NCBI RefSeq assembly: GCF_001042675.1
Contig: NZ_AP012333.1
Span: forward strand, 496,001 to 560,000
Direction of reading: 5' to 3'
Length of the DNA: 64,000 bases
Source: Parascardovia denticolens DSM 10105 = JCM 12538
GTDB taxonomy: Bacteria > Actinomycetota > Actinomycetes > Actinomycetales > Bifidobacteriaceae
The first letter of the stretch is position 1; each line of letters opens with the position of its first letter. Below the pieces are notes generated by a model that saw nothing but the letters and a program-made list of their open reading frames with translations, was not told the origin of the DNA and made no database searches. Positions 43,706 to 53,370 of the stretch are shown one piece after another. Made by a program: the position numbers and the translations under genes.

Positions 43706-46322
43706 TGTTCAACCATTGCATGGCGGCGGCCCCGAAGGGAATACGGGCCCAGTAACTCATGATCCGGTAAAGCAAGGTGGCCGACAGGGCGATGGCCGAT
43801 GGGACCCCGATGCCGGAGAAGGCCAGGGTCAAAGCCGCCTCCACGGCTCCCAAGCCGCCGGGAGTGGGGACAGCGGAGCCGACCGTGTTGGCCAGCAGGA
43901 AGATGAAGGTCGTCTCGATTGGGTTGTTGGTGTATCCGAAAGCCATGAGAGAGGCCCAGAAGGCGAGGCCGAGGCTGGCGTTTTGCAGCAGCGAGCCGAC
44001 CACGCAGATGAGGAGCTTCTTCGGCTGGGTGATAAGGGTGGCAAGTTCGTGGCCATACGAGCGGACGATAGGGAAGACCTTTTTGACGAAAAGCTGGCGA
44101 AGGGGTTTGATGGCCATGATGATGGACAGAAGGAGGGCCACCACGCCCAAAGTGATGGAGATGGTGCTGGTGGGGATGGCCCCGGACAGGGTGTTGCGGC
44201 CGGTGAAGATGCCGATGACGATCATCAGCAGGACCGTCGCCGCTACCTGCACCGCCACGACCGCGCTCATGATGGCGGTGGCTCGGGTGCTCTTATACCC
44301 GGCTTTACGCAGATATTGCAGGTTCATGAATGCGGGGCCCACGCCGGCCGGCATGGTGATGGCGGTGAAGCCTTGGGCGACTTGGGACAGGAAGAGAGGA
44401 ACCAGATGGAGCTTGTCCCGGTCGACGAAGACCCCCACCGAGATGGACGTGGCCACGGAGGTGATGACCGCCCCCAGAAGGAAGGAGACGACCGCCCACC
44501 ACGGATTGGCATGGGTGATGGTGGAGACCATGTCGGCCGGCTTCATCTGGGTGAAGATGACCACGACCGCGACAATCAGCAGAACCAGGCCGACGAAGTT
44601 GCGGACGTTGAAGCGGGCGATGGTGACGGTTTCCGTGTTGTCCGCCTCGTCTTCAGGGATGAGCCCGTTGATGGTGGTCCTCAGGTCTTTCAGAAGGTGG
44701 CGCGTCCAACCTTCCGCCTGCCGGGTTTCCAAGGGAATCGCGGCCCTCTGGATGAAGGCGGTGAGGTTGTAGACGTAGTCCTTTCCCCAAGCTTCGACCG
44801 CGCATTTCACGGTCCGCTCGACGCCGAGCTTGACGGCGAAAACGGTGAGCAGCTGGGCCCGGTCCAGACTGACGTTGCTGGAGACACTGGCGAAATCGCC
44901 ATTCTCCCAACCGGCGAGGATGACTTGGCCGTCCTTGTCCCGCACGATGCTGGCCGGAGTGATCCGCCGGTGGGTGTAGCCGCGTTTGTTGGCCTTGGCC
45001 AAGTAATCCATGGCGTAGACCACGTCCTCGTCCGTGATGGTCTCCCAATCGCATTCATGCAGGGGACAATCCTTATAGAAGATGATGATTCCGGATTCTT
45101 GGGCGTCGGTGACCGCGTAAGGATGGATGGTCGACAGCCCGATGTTCCTCAGGCCCAAGAGCATGTCGATGTGATGGTGGCAGGCGTTGCGGACTGTGCG
45201 GTCATGGCGGGTGGAGAGGTCCGACAGCTGGAACCATTGCAAAAGCTGGCGCAGATAACCAGCCGAGTGACGACGTTCGTCCAGGATGGAAACGGTGAAG
45301 TGTTGGCCATCGGCGTCGACCGCGTCGTAAAGGCGGGAGTTGACGATGAGGTCATCAGCCAGACTGGCGGTTTGATGGGAAACACGCACGGAGGCATCCG
45401 GCCGGTCCAAAGTATTGGGGTGGCTGCGCAGGAAATGGATGTCAAGCCCGACCTCCCGCAAGGCCTCCACGACGCCTTTGCCCCAGACGCCCACGTTGAG
45501 AGTCCCGATGGCGAACCGGATGACGAGGCCGATGGCCCGGCCAAGGAGGAGGGCGACGACCAGGCTGGAGAGGGTGTCCGCGGACAGCATGACCAGCAAG
45601 GCGCCGAGTGTGAAAGTGATCGTCCAACCAAGGCGGACCATGGACCGCGCTTTTCTGGGTCCGGCGGACGTCAGGAAGGCGGCGATGCCGGCGATCAAAC
45701 CAGGCAACAGGCCGTCGATGGATTGGAGCTCGTTGAACAGGGGCGGGTAGTGGATCAAGGAAATCAGCTCGGCTACGCCGAAAGTGATGCTGACTCCCAG
45801 GATGAGGGAGAGGGAACAAGTGGCCAGTTGGATCCATTCGCGGTTGATGGAAAGCTGGATGAGCACCATGATGATGACGGCGACGGTCACGAACTGCTGC
45901 AGGAAGGAAACGGACCCCACGTACAGCCAATTGGTGACGATGACGCCGAAGGTATGTACATCGTGTTCGACCCCGCGGGTGACCCCCTGCAAGCCGATGG
46001 CGGCGACCAGGAAGAGGATGGCGCCCAGGATGCTGCCTGCGGCTCCCAGGAGATCGTTGAGGTCGTGCACGCGTTTGGGTGGGGTGTCGATAATGTGGGT
46101 CATGGGCAGGGAGACCGTGTCCATGACTTCCAGGTCATCGGATTCGTCTGAGCCGGATGAGTCGTTTGGGTTGGACGACCCGTTTAGGTTGGACGACCCC
46201 TTACCAGCGGCGGGAAAACCGGTCGCGTGGTTCCTACGCGTCGTCTCCATGTCCGTCGTCGGATCCGGTTCTTGGCCTTGTTCGGTCATATCCTTCGGCT
46301 CCTGTGCCTTGTGAGTGTCCAT
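43689..46322 (-). CDS. YbhN-like (LPG synthase TM/flippase-like) membrane protein with central kinase-like domain
   Basis: An 877-aa membrane protein. Order: acidic N-terminus, about six membrane segments (residues 75-255), a cytoplasmic domain of about 300 residues with pseudokinase character (FTVSILDERR, GIIIFYKDCP, GYTHRRITPASIVRDKDGQVILAGWENG, like a lipid-A-kinase-type HRD/DFG region), then eight or so segments of the UPF0104/LPG_synthase_TM family (SVPTPGGLGAVEAALT near the end). Such proteins are thought to move lipids or lipid-linked precursors; this is inferred. ATG 46289 with AGGAG is an alternative start. Confidence 0.75.
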   Translation of the reverse strand: MDTHKAQEPKDMTEQGQEPDPTTDMETTRRNHATGFPAAGKGSSNLNGSSNPNDSSGSDESDDLEVMDTVSLPMTHIIDTPPKRVHDLNDLLGAAGSILGAILFLVAAIGLQGVTRGVEHDVHTFGVIVTNWLYVGSVSFLQQFVTVAVIIMVLIQLSINREWIQLATCSLSLILGVSITFGVAELISLIHYPPLFNELQSIDGLLPGLIAGIAAFLTSAGPRKARSMVRLGWTITFTLGALLVMLSADTLSSLVVALLLGRAIGLVIRFAIGTLNVGVWGKGVVEALREVGLDIHFLRSHPNTLDRPDASVRVSHQTASLADDLIVNSRLYDAVDADGQHFTVSILDERRHSAGYLRQLLQWFQLSDLSTRHDRTVRNACHHHIDMLLGLRNIGLSTIHPYAVTDAQESGIIIFYKDCPLHECDWETITDEDVVYAMDYLAKANKRGYTHRRITPASIVRDKDGQVILAGWENGDFASVSSNVSLDRAQLLTVFAVKLGVERTVKCAVEAWGKDYVYNLTAFIQRAAIPLETRQAEGWTRHLLKDLRTTINGLIPEDEADNTETVTIARFNVRNFVGLVLLIVAVVVIFTQMKPADMVSTITHANPWWAVVSFLLGAVITSVATSISVGVFVDRDKLHLVPLFLSQVAQGFTAITMPAGVGPAFMNLQYLRKAGYKSTRATAIMSAVVAVQVAATVLLMIVIGIFTGRNTLSGAIPTSTISITLGVVALLLSIIMAIKPLRQLFVKKVFPIVRSYGHELATLITQPKKLLICVVGSLLQNASLGLAFWASLMAFGYTNNPIETTFIFLLANTVGSAVPTPGGLGAVEAALTLAFSGIGVPSAIALSATLLYRIMSYWARIPFGAAAMQWLNKHDLI

Positions 46323-46500
46323 TGCTTCTGTTCGTTTCCGATTCTTTGTTCTTTTGTCCGCTGCTTGCTCGCTGCTTGTCCGTTAGGTAGTCGTTCGGCG
46401 GCCGCTGCTTGTTCGCTCGTTGTTCGGCTCCGTTGGCCTTCACCTTCGCCGACTTTTCGTCTCGGTCTTTCTTCGGCCACCTTTCTTTACCGGCCTTCCC

Positions 46501-47982
46501 TCATTGACCTGCCTTTGTCGATTGACTTTCCTTCCCGCGAACCTCTCTGAAGGCGACCAGGTCGGCCGCCAACCCCACATAGGTTCGGGGAGTCAGGGCC
46601 GCCAAGCGTTGTGAAGTCTCCGGGTCGAAGTTCAAGGTCGCAATGAAGGATTCGACGTCCGCCTGGTTGATCCTTTTCCCGCGCATGAGCTCTTTCACCC
46701 GTTCGTAGGGGTTACCCATCCCCTCGCGACCTTCCAATGCGGCGGCGCGCATGGCCGTCTGGATGGGTTCGCCCAAGACCTCCCAGTTGCTTTCGAGTTC
46801 GGCCTCCATGGTGCTTTCGTCGGGGTGGATGGAGTCCAGACCGCCGGTGAGATTGTAGAGGGCCAAAAGGTTGTATCCGAATGCGGTCCCGATGTTGCGT
46901 TGCGCGGTCGAATCCGTCAGATCCCGTTGCCAACGGGTCTCCACCAAAGTCGCGCTGAGGGAGTCGAAGAGGGCGCAGGAAAGTTCCAGATTGGCCTCGG
47001 CGTTCTCAAAGCGGATGGGGTTGACCTTATGCGGCATGGTGCTGGAACCGGTCGCCCCTTTGACGGGGACCTGCGCGAAGACGCCTCGGGAGATGTACAT
47101 CCAGATGTCCACGGCGAGGTTGTGAAGGATGTGATTGATATGGCTCATGGTGGAGTAGAGCTCCGCCTGCCAATCGTGGGATTCGATCTGCGTGGTCAGG
47201 GGGTTCCACGTCAGGTGGAGACGGTCTTCCACGAAAGAGCGGCTGACGGAAATCCAATCCACCTGGGGGAGGGCGACGCTATGGGCGCCGAAGGTCCCGG
47301 TCGCTCCGTTGATCTTGCCCAAATATTCCTGGCCATCGACCTTCGCCAGCTGACGGTTGAGTCGGTAGACATAGACTGCCAGTTCCTTCCCCAAGGTGGT
47401 TGGGGTGGCCGGTTGCCCATGCGTCAGGCTCAACAGGGGAGTGGAGGCGAACTTCTGGGAAGCCGAGTCCAATTTGTCGAGCAGCTCCTGGATGCGGGGG
47501 TGCCAGACCTTCTCCACCGCTTGCTTGAGGCACAGGGCGTATGACAGGTTGTTGATGTCCTCGCTGGTGCAGGAGAAATGGACGAGAGGCTTCAGACGGG
47601 GAAGTTGGCTGCTTTCTCCGAGGGATTGCGCTGCGGCGTCGAGTCGACGGTCGATGTAGTATTCCACGGCTTTGACGTCATGATGGGTCACCGCTTCGAT
47701 CTCGGCGAGCTCCTCTATGCCCTCAGCGCCGAAATCCTCTGGAATGGCATGCAAATAGGCGATTTCTTCGGCCGTCAAAGGACTGACGCCGGGAATCCGG
47801 GAATCCGCATCGGCGTCATGGGAGCCATTCGCCAAGTGGATCATCCACTCGACCTCCACGACCATCCGCTCCCGGTTGAGGGCGGCTTCGCTCAGATATT
47901 CGACGAGGGGGAGGGTCTGAGCCTGATAGCGGCCATCGAGGGGGCTCAAGGCCAGGCCAGGGGTGATTTCTGCAAGTTCCAT
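46501..47982 (-). CDS. purB: Adenylosuccinate lyase
   Basis: Cleaves SAICAR and adenylosuccinate in purine synthesis. The fumarase/aspartase signature GSSTMPHKVNPIRFENAE carries the flexible catalytic loop; HDVKAVEYY, HFSCTSEDINN and SLTHGQPATPTT are substrate-site motifs. At 493 aa it belongs to the longer E. coli-like subgroup. A leaderless-type TAACCT box is 6 nt upstream. The 178 nt up to the next gene are low-complexity (GCTTGTTCG-like words) without a visible feature. Confidence 0.95.
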   Translation of the reverse strand: MELAEITPGLALSPLDGRYQAQTLPLVEYLSEAALNRERMVVEVEWMIHLANGSHDADADSRIPGVSPLTAEEIAYLHAIPEDFGAEGIEELAEIEAVTHHDVKAVEYYIDRRLDAAAQSLGESSQLPRLKPLVHFSCTSEDINNLSYALCLKQAVEKVWHPRIQELLDKLDSASQKFASTPLLSLTHGQPATPTTLGKELAVYVYRLNRQLAKVDGQEYLGKINGATGTFGAHSVALPQVDWISVSRSFVEDRLHLTWNPLTTQIESHDWQAELYSTMSHINHILHNLAVDIWMYISRGVFAQVPVKGATGSSTMPHKVNPIRFENAEANLELSCALFDSLSATLVETRWQRDLTDSTAQRNIGTAFGYNLLALYNLTGGLDSIHPDESTMEAELESNWEVLGEPIQTAMRAAALEGREGMGNPYERVKELMRGKRINQADVESFIATLNFDPETSQRLAALTPRTYVGLAADLVAFREVRGKESQSTKAGQ

Positions 47983-47988
47983 ACCTCT

Positions 47989-47994
47989 AGGTTA
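47989..47994 (-). promoter_or_regulatory. -10 box (TAACCT), leaderless type
   Basis: Minus strand TAACCT, 6 nt before the purB ATG. Confidence 0.4.
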
Positions 47995-48011
47995 CGGCAT
48001 GCCTTGGAAGG

Positions 48012-49496
48012 TCAATGTCCCATCCGACCTTGGAAATAGTACTCTTTGTCCATGGCCCCACGAATCGTTTCCTTGAAATGCTCGTCATGCTTTTTCACCT
48101 CCTCGTTATGCAGGTTTTCCGCGTCTTTCCATGCCGTTCTTTGATAGTTCATGCCATGAGTCAGTTCTTTCCCCTTTCCTGCGCCCGGGACCGGCGTTCC
48201 TTCGCGGTTCCGTCCAGGGCCATCCATGCTTGATCCACGGACGGTGAGACGACGGGGCCCATGCTGATTCGCCCTCCCATCCAAGCTGGAAATCAACTCG
48301 TCGTCCACTTCTATGCTGGTGGACCAAGTGTGATTCGGCAAAGGATGTCCCGCGATGGGAGAACCGGCGGTGATGATGTGTTCCACCCGGAATTCCTGGA
48401 CAGGATCCCCGGCTATGGTCGCGGCGATGATGCCGCCTTGCGAATGACCGACGATAACCACCGGGTCGGACGAGCCGATCCCCGCTTGGCGCATGGCCGC
48501 CGCCACATAACGGGCGCTGTCGGCGTTCCAACGTTTTCTTGCTTCGTCGCTCATCAATTCGACGTTTTGCGGCCATCCGAAGGGGGAGTCGGCTTTTCCA
48601 TCGGTTCCAGGAAGAGTGACAAGCCATCGATGCCGCCCTGTTTCGTCCGTGAAGCGTTGAATCGCTATCGTCCCATACGAAGTTCCCATGGATCCGCTAG
48701 CCAGCCGCTCCTGGTTGGCCAGACAGTCGGAGATGTTCGACGGCTTGCGCAAGTCGCTTTGAGGGGTGACCTGGGTGACGGTGAGTTTATCCCCCTGGAT
48801 GTAGTCATTCAAGGGCTGACTTATTCCTGAGATCAACCCTGCCGCTTTATTGACGTCTCCTCCTGCGGTCAGACTCGCGGCCAGGCCGGTCATGAATCCT
48901 TCATGGGTGGCCGCTTCGTCGGTAATGATGCGGGCTGGGGACCAAGGTTCGCCTTTCCTCAATGAGTGGTAGACGCAGGACAGACCGCCCATCAACCCGA
49001 AGCCGACTAAGGCGGCGGGAGGACTGAGGATGGTGGTCCCTGCGATGACCATGCGCATGAAGGCCCGGCTCGTCTCCTCAGCGTGGGAATAAAGGGTGTA
49101 GGCCCGCGTCATACGGTCCGCCAGGTTCGACATATGCGAAGCAAGGGTTTCCAAAAGGGTCGCGTTGGCATCGCAGGTAGAGACGATTTTGTCCAAAGGA
49201 AGGTTGGTATGCCGATTCGCCTCAGGGAACGACCGGGGAAACGGTAGGGATTGGGGCTGGGAGATGACAGGGTGGAAGCGAAGACCAGGCAGCAGGTTTG
49301 GATACAGGGGGCATCTAACCAGCATCGAGGTTCGACTTCCTACCAGAAAACGGGCCCGGGACCATTCTTGTGCCGATGATCGCAGCTTCTTAGCCGACTG
49401 GCGGAAAGAACTCACCAGGTCGATGACGAGTTGCAGATTCACGGAAACAGTGGATGAATCCCCGTAAATGGACGATTTCATATAAGCTTGGGGCAT
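48012..49496 (-). CDS. Alpha/beta hydrolase with helical WXG100-like N-terminus
   Basis: A 494-aa protein without signal peptide. Residues 1-150 are helical and ESX-like (VNLQLVIDLVSSFRQSAKK; LETLASHMSNLADRMTRAYT). A hydrophobic segment lies near 155-175. The C-terminal lipase-like domain has the nucleophile elbow VGHSQGGIIA, LPGTDGKADSP before it, and a late region with possible catalytic Asp/His (TWSTSIEVDDE). An ESX-like helical start fused to a hydrolase suggests type VII export, an inference. It is followed upstream by a Pro-rich WXG-like gene. Ribosome site AGGAAAGGAG. Confidence 0.65.
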   Translation of the reverse strand: MPQAYMKSSIYGDSSTVSVNLQLVIDLVSSFRQSAKKLRSSAQEWSRARFLVGSRTSMLVRCPLYPNLLPGLRFHPVISQPQSLPFPRSFPEANRHTNLPLDKIVSTCDANATLLETLASHMSNLADRMTRAYTLYSHAEETSRAFMRMVIAGTTILSPPAALVGFGLMGGLSCVYHSLRKGEPWSPARIITDEAATHEGFMTGLAASLTAGGDVNKAAGLISGISQPLNDYIQGDKLTVTQVTPQSDLRKPSNISDCLANQERLASGSMGTSYGTIAIQRFTDETGRHRWLVTLPGTDGKADSPFGWPQNVELMSDEARKRWNADSARYVAAAMRQAGIGSSDPVVIVGHSQGGIIAATIAGDPVQEFRVEHIITAGSPIAGHPLPNHTWSTSIEVDDELISSLDGRANQHGPRRLTVRGSSMDGPGRNREGTPVPGAGKGKELTHGMNYQRTAWKDAENLHNEEVKKHDEHFKETIRGAMDKEYYFQGRMGH

Positions 49497-49621
49497 GATT
49501 TCTCCTTTCCTTCTGAGCCTTCATCCGGGGCTGCATGGGTGGTTCGAGAATCTCTCTTTGCTGGACTGGGGGCTGATCGGATCATTTGATTGGTTGGCTG
49601 GTCAGAGTGAAACTGGCCAGG

Positions 49622-50155
49622 TCAACTGACCATACGGCGGGTTCGCATCATTGCGTTTTGGACGGAGACGGTCTGCGAGGACAGAGAATGGATCTCCGAC
49701 CGGTAGAATTCCCCTGAACTGCCTGTCCACTCGGCCGCATACGCCTTGCTGAGGCAATCGCTGAGGGAAGCGAGCAGCTTTTGATCGACTCGTGAACGAT
49801 CCGATACGTGAAGTGCCAGTTCTTCCCCAGCACGTACGCAGACGCAGTCAATGGGACTGGATGCGTCAGGCGGAGTCGGGAGCCTTGGGGAGGTGCCGGA
49901 TGGGATGGGGAGCCCCGGTAACCCGGGATGCGGGCTCGGCTTGCTGCTTCCTTGCGATTGCGGCTGTGCGCGTCCAGATTGCGCGGGAGGACTGGTCCCC
50001 GGACCTGGGAAGGGCGATTGCCCTGGCGATAGTAGATTGGGGGAAGGCCTGTCCGGCAAAGGTCGGTTCGGCGGCGATAAGGCTGGAGGCGCCGTGGGCG
50101 ATGGCGAGGATGTCGGTGACCCTGACAGTGAGGGAAGTGAAGGTGTGTATGTCAT
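49622..50155 (-). CDS. Pro-rich protein with WXG100-like C-terminal half
   Basis: A 177-aa protein, first 90 residues almost only Pro, Ser, Gly, Thr and Leu (PSPTAPPALSPPNRPLPD), then a helical half: VRAGEELALHVSDRSRVDQ, AEWTGSSGEFYRSEIHSL, TVSVQNAMMRTRRM. The W-x-G followed by F/Y and a second helix is the WXG100 pattern. Together with the ESX-like hydrolase downstream it forms a small candidate T7SS substrate pair. The start is uncertain because no strong ribosome site is seen; the frame remains open to 50236. Overlapping plus-strand frames are taken as shadows. Confidence 0.5.
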   Translation of the reverse strand: MTYTPSLPSLSGSPTSSPSPTAPPALSPPNRPLPDRPSPNLLSPGQSPFPGPGTSPPAQSGRAQPQSQGSSKPSPHPGLPGLPIPSGTSPRLPTPPDASSPIDCVCVRAGEELALHVSDRSRVDQKLLASLSDCLSKAYAAEWTGSSGEFYRSEIHSLSSQTVSVQNAMMRTRRMVS

Positions 50156-50327
50156 GCATCGATGATGACACATCCATTGAGAAGAGGGAACCCTTTCGCA
50201 CCAATGTGGTCGAATGTGAATAACACGCTTCATCATGGACTTGACAAAGGGGAGTCTTTATGCATAAAAAGGAACCGCTTGCAGGAGACAAGCGGGTCCT
50301 TTTCGTCCATCCTTTCCGGAGAAAAGC

Positions 50328-51017
50328 TCACCAAGGTTTCGATGCCGTCGAGGAATCGTTCTTTTTCTGCGGCTGATTGATTTTCTGCGGCTGGATGGAG
50401 TTCTTCCTTAGAAGCTTCTCCGCCTTTTCCCGGTTCTCCTTTTCCTGCTCTTGAGAGGAACCGCCTTGGGAAGAGCCTGGCTTCGACTGGTTGGAGCTTC
50501 TGCCTTGGGCCGTGGATTGGTTGCGGCTTTCGCTGGCGGTCTTTGTCGCCTCCCGAATCGCTTTGGTCAGGTTGCGGGATGTGCGGGCGTCCGCTGACAC
50601 GGCCCCTCGCAGAGAGGGATGTTCCGCCCAAGCCCGGCCTTGCAGGTTGGAGAAGGAAGAATCAGTGGAGACTTGGCGCTTTTCCAATCGCGTGAGTTTG
50701 GAGACGTGTTGGTCCCCAACCGTCGTTGACTTCAGAATGGAGTTGAAGGAGGCGATGTTCTCCTGCAGATTCGCGTCAGCATGGTTATAGGAAGAAGTGA
50801 GAGAGATGTTGGCAGCTGCGACAAAGAGGGCAAGGAGGGAGAAGACCCCGAGGACTCCGATGACGATTCTGGTGGCCAAAGGCATACGGACCTGCGGCTT
50901 CCTCTCCCAGCGTCCATTCGGAGAGGAGGAGTGGTTGTGGGCGGCCTTTTTGATGTTTTCCACCGTGATGTTCGCCGCGGTGGGGGTGGAAGATGGTCTG
51001 TCGGATTTCTTGGTCAT
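50328..51017 (-). CDS. Single-pass membrane protein of the MoxR/VWA cluster
   Basis: A 229-aa protein with a cytoplasmic basic N-terminus, one membrane segment (about residues 48-70, IVIGVLGVFSLLALFVAAA), an external helical domain, and a Gln/Ser/Lys/Asn-rich tail. Its start overlaps the stop of the VWA gene as ATGA, so it is the last gene of that operon. No known domain is recognised. Confidence 0.65.
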   Translation of the reverse strand: MTKKSDRPSSTPTAANITVENIKKAAHNHSSSPNGRWERKPQVRMPLATRIVIGVLGVFSLLALFVAAANISLTSSYNHADANLQENIASFNSILKSTTVGDQHVSKLTRLEKRQVSTDSSFSNLQGRAWAEHPSLRGAVSADARTSRNLTKAIREATKTASESRNQSTAQGRSSNQSKPGSSQGGSSQEQEKENREKAEKLLRKNSIQPQKINQPQKKNDSSTASKPW

Positions 51018-52123
51018 AGCAGCCTCCTTGATGTGACGATCCAGGCCCCGGCTTCCCAAGCGAAAATCAGGAAGAAGGCGATGACCAGGGGCCAAATCAG
51101 GGGGATCGGGTGTTTATATTTTCGGGTGACTGGTTGGATCCGGAATCTGCCGGATTTTTGCTTGATATCTGCTAAACTGATTTTTTTGGTCGTCCCCGTA
51201 TGCATGTAGGTCCCGGAGATCTCATCGGCTATGGCTTTGAGATTCGCCTCGTTCAGGCTGGAGAGGCCATCTTGCTTGGTTGCTGGATCCTTCACCCATG
51301 AGTTGGTTTCGTTCTGGGAGGCCAGGTCTTTGACCGTCAGCCCCAGTTTCGTATTCGGGATTTTTCCGCCTTGCCGGGAGCCGACGCCAATCACTTCGCC
51401 GGTGGTCACGTATTTGCGTAAGACCGAGAAAGTGCTGCGGACCTGGCCGTTGGTCGTCTCCCCGTCTGAGATGTAATAGAGGATGATGGTGTCATGAGGA
51501 TGGGCAGCCAGAGTGGACTTCATCGAAGTGATCAAGGTGTTCAAAGGGGTGTCCAGGCCGGATCCTTGGGAAATCGCCGTCGGCTCGGTGCGCAGGGTAT
51601 CAGCCCATTGCGTGATGGCATGGGAGTCCGGGGTCAAAGGCAGATCGGCGTTGCTGGTGCTGTCGAAATGAATGGCGCTGAAGCTGGCGTCAGGGTAGAG
51701 GCGGACGATGTCTTTGACGGCCTTACTGGCAGCTTCCAGACGTGAGATGGTGTCAGGACTGGCGTAGTTCGCGTCGCGGACGGCCATGGAGCCGGTGGTA
51801 TCGACCGCGATGAAGACATCGGTGGCGTTGACGGCTCGGGTCGTCACTTGGCTTCTCAGACTGGGCGTCATGACCGTGGCTGCGAGCAGGAGGCAAAGAA
51901 GGCTGCGTCGGATGATGGAACCGACCGTCGCGTCCGTGAACCGTGCTTGGGCGGATTCGGGTTTCCCGTCTTGCGCTTGATCGGATCGACTTCGCTCTTG
52001 ACCTCGGACATCGCGGAAATCGCGGATGTAAGAGACGATTTCGAAAATAGCCAAACCGATCAGAACCAGCGCTATGAGGGAGGAGACCACCCACCCGAAG
52101 AGAGGATGAAGGATGAGATTCAT
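51014..52123 (-). CDS. VWA-domain membrane protein (BatA/BatB-like), second copy
   Basis: A 369-aa protein with N-terminal membrane segments (6-28 and about 75-90), an external von Willebrand A domain with the metal site DVFIAVDTTGSMAVRD and later YYISDGETTNG, and a C-terminal membrane segment. Such VWA proteins work with MoxR ATPases in envelope stress or protein maturation. Overlaps both neighbours by 4 nt. Confidence 0.8.
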   Translation of the reverse strand: MNLILHPLFGWVVSSLIALVLIGLAIFEIVSYIRDFRDVRGQERSRSDQAQDGKPESAQARFTDATVGSIIRRSLLCLLLAATVMTPSLRSQVTTRAVNATDVFIAVDTTGSMAVRDANYASPDTISRLEAASKAVKDIVRLYPDASFSAIHFDSTSNADLPLTPDSHAITQWADTLRTEPTAISQGSGLDTPLNTLITSMKSTLAAHPHDTIILYYISDGETTNGQVRSTFSVLRKYVTTGEVIGVGSRQGGKIPNTKLGLTVKDLASQNETNSWVKDPATKQDGLSSLNEANLKAIADEISGTYMHTGTTKKISLADIKQKSGRFRIQPVTRKYKHPIPLIWPLVIAFFLIFAWEAGAWIVTSRRLL

Positions 52124-53370
52124 CGGCGTAACCTCCTAGCGAGGGCAAGGTAAATGAACAAGATGAGCATCAGCAGGGCGACCCACAAACCTGGACTGTC
52201 GACCAAATCGGTTTGTTTGCTTGTCTGGGACAGGCCGGAATTGGTCTTCTCAATGGCCCTGACGACGGCGTTCAGGTCGGTCGTTTTATTCATATCGATG
52301 TAGACGCCGTCACCGTTGGAGACCAAACGGCGCATGGAGGTCGCCTCCACCGAACCGCTCTTGGATGCGGGACCGATATAGAGCCCGTCCACCGCTATGT
52401 CGGAGGAGCGAGTGAGGCGCATGGCTTCATCCAAGGAATAGACCCCTTTGCCGCTTTGGATGTTGTCGGTGGCCAGGATGATGGATCCGGCCCTGGCCGC
52501 TCGGGCGCGTGCGGCCGCCGACGCCTTCCCCGGGGTGCCGTTGGCGTTCACGGAGAATTGGGGAAGCTGCAAGGCGCAGGAAACCAGTCCGTCTCCGATC
52601 AAAGAGGAGGTGTTGGCTATGTTTTTCGTGCCTTCGAGCCAATCCTGGATTTTCTTGTATTCGGCGTCGGACATCTTGTTGAAATCGGCGGACGAGACCT
52701 TCTTGAGGATCCGGAAGGCGTTTTCCAACTGGCTTTTGACGACGGTGTAGTCATCGGTGAGGGGGAAGACCGTCTTGGATGTGGAATCGAAGATGCTCAA
52801 TCCGATCCGTTCCCCCTGCAATTGATCGACCAAGGTGAGGTAGGCGGCGATGATTTGACGGTCATAAGCCAGGGTTGATCCCGAAACGTCAAGGCAAAGG
52901 ACGATATCACGTTGGCTGCCTGTATTGGCTTCTTTATCGATGCGGGAGGGGCGGCCCATCAGGAAGGAGACAAGGATTCCCAAGACGATGAGGGCGATTC
53001 CGGCCCATCGGGTCAGGGTCTGATAGAGGTGAAAACGGGCGGAGGCCTTCTCCGGTTTGAGGTCATCGCTGACGGTCCAGCTGTAAGCGTCAATGCGGTT
53101 CTGCCGCTTGACCCGGCCTATGGCAGACTGAGTGTTGGAAGGGCTTCCGGTTTTTGTGGAAGTCGGCGTCTCCCCTTGGGTTTTTTCCTGAGCTTCCTCC
53201 TGAGCATCTTCTTGGGAATCTTCCTGAGCGCGAAGCCGTGTCATATCCGTCACAGGGCGATGAGGATATTTGTGGGCGGCCCAAAGTCTGACGAAGACGA
53301 CCAGGAGGAGCAGGCCGATGGCGGAAAGAAAGGCCAAAAGCGGCCAGCGTAGAGAGAATCCGGTGCTCAT
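52120..53370 (-). CDS. VWA-domain membrane protein (BatA-like), first copy
   Basis: A 416-aa protein: membrane segment at 8-30, a charged loop with Gln/Glu repeats (AQEDSQEDAQEEAQEKTQGE), a second membrane segment, then a VWA domain with LCLDVSGSTLAYD and TDNIQSGKG, and a last membrane segment before an Arg-rich end. The ATG at 53370 (MSTGFSLRW) follows GGTGGGG and overlaps the preceding stop. Partner of the following VWA protein and the MoxR ATPase by operon logic. Confidence 0.8.
   Translation of the reverse strand: MSTGFSLRWPLLAFLSAIGLLLLVVFVRLWAAHKYPHRPVTDMTRLRAQEDSQEDAQEEAQEKTQGETPTSTKTGSPSNTQSAIGRVKRQNRIDAYSWTVSDDLKPEKASARFHLYQTLTRWAGIALIVLGILVSFLMGRPSRIDKEANTGSQRDIVLCLDVSGSTLAYDRQIIAAYLTLVDQLQGERIGLSIFDSTSKTVFPLTDDYTVVKSQLENAFRILKKVSSADFNKMSDAEYKKIQDWLEGTKNIANTSSLIGDGLVSCALQLPQFSVNANGTPGKASAAARARAARAGSIILATDNIQSGKGVYSLDEAMRLTRSSDIAVDGLYIGPASKSGSVEATSMRRLVSNGDGVYIDMNKTTDLNAVVRAIEKTNSGLSQTSKQTDLVDSPGLWVALLMLILFIYLALARRLRR

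Noticed and set aside
43566-46151. 861-codon plus-strand frame opposite the YbhN-like gene
   Set aside because: Gly/Asp/Arg-rich shadow translation; the minus-strand protein has membrane segments and family motifs.
49792-50223. Plus-strand frames opposite the Pro-rich WXG-like gene
   Set aside because: The minus-strand frame has the helical WXG-like half and fits the neighbouring minus-strand hydrolase; the plus-strand products are Gly/Arg-rich shadows without ribosome sites.
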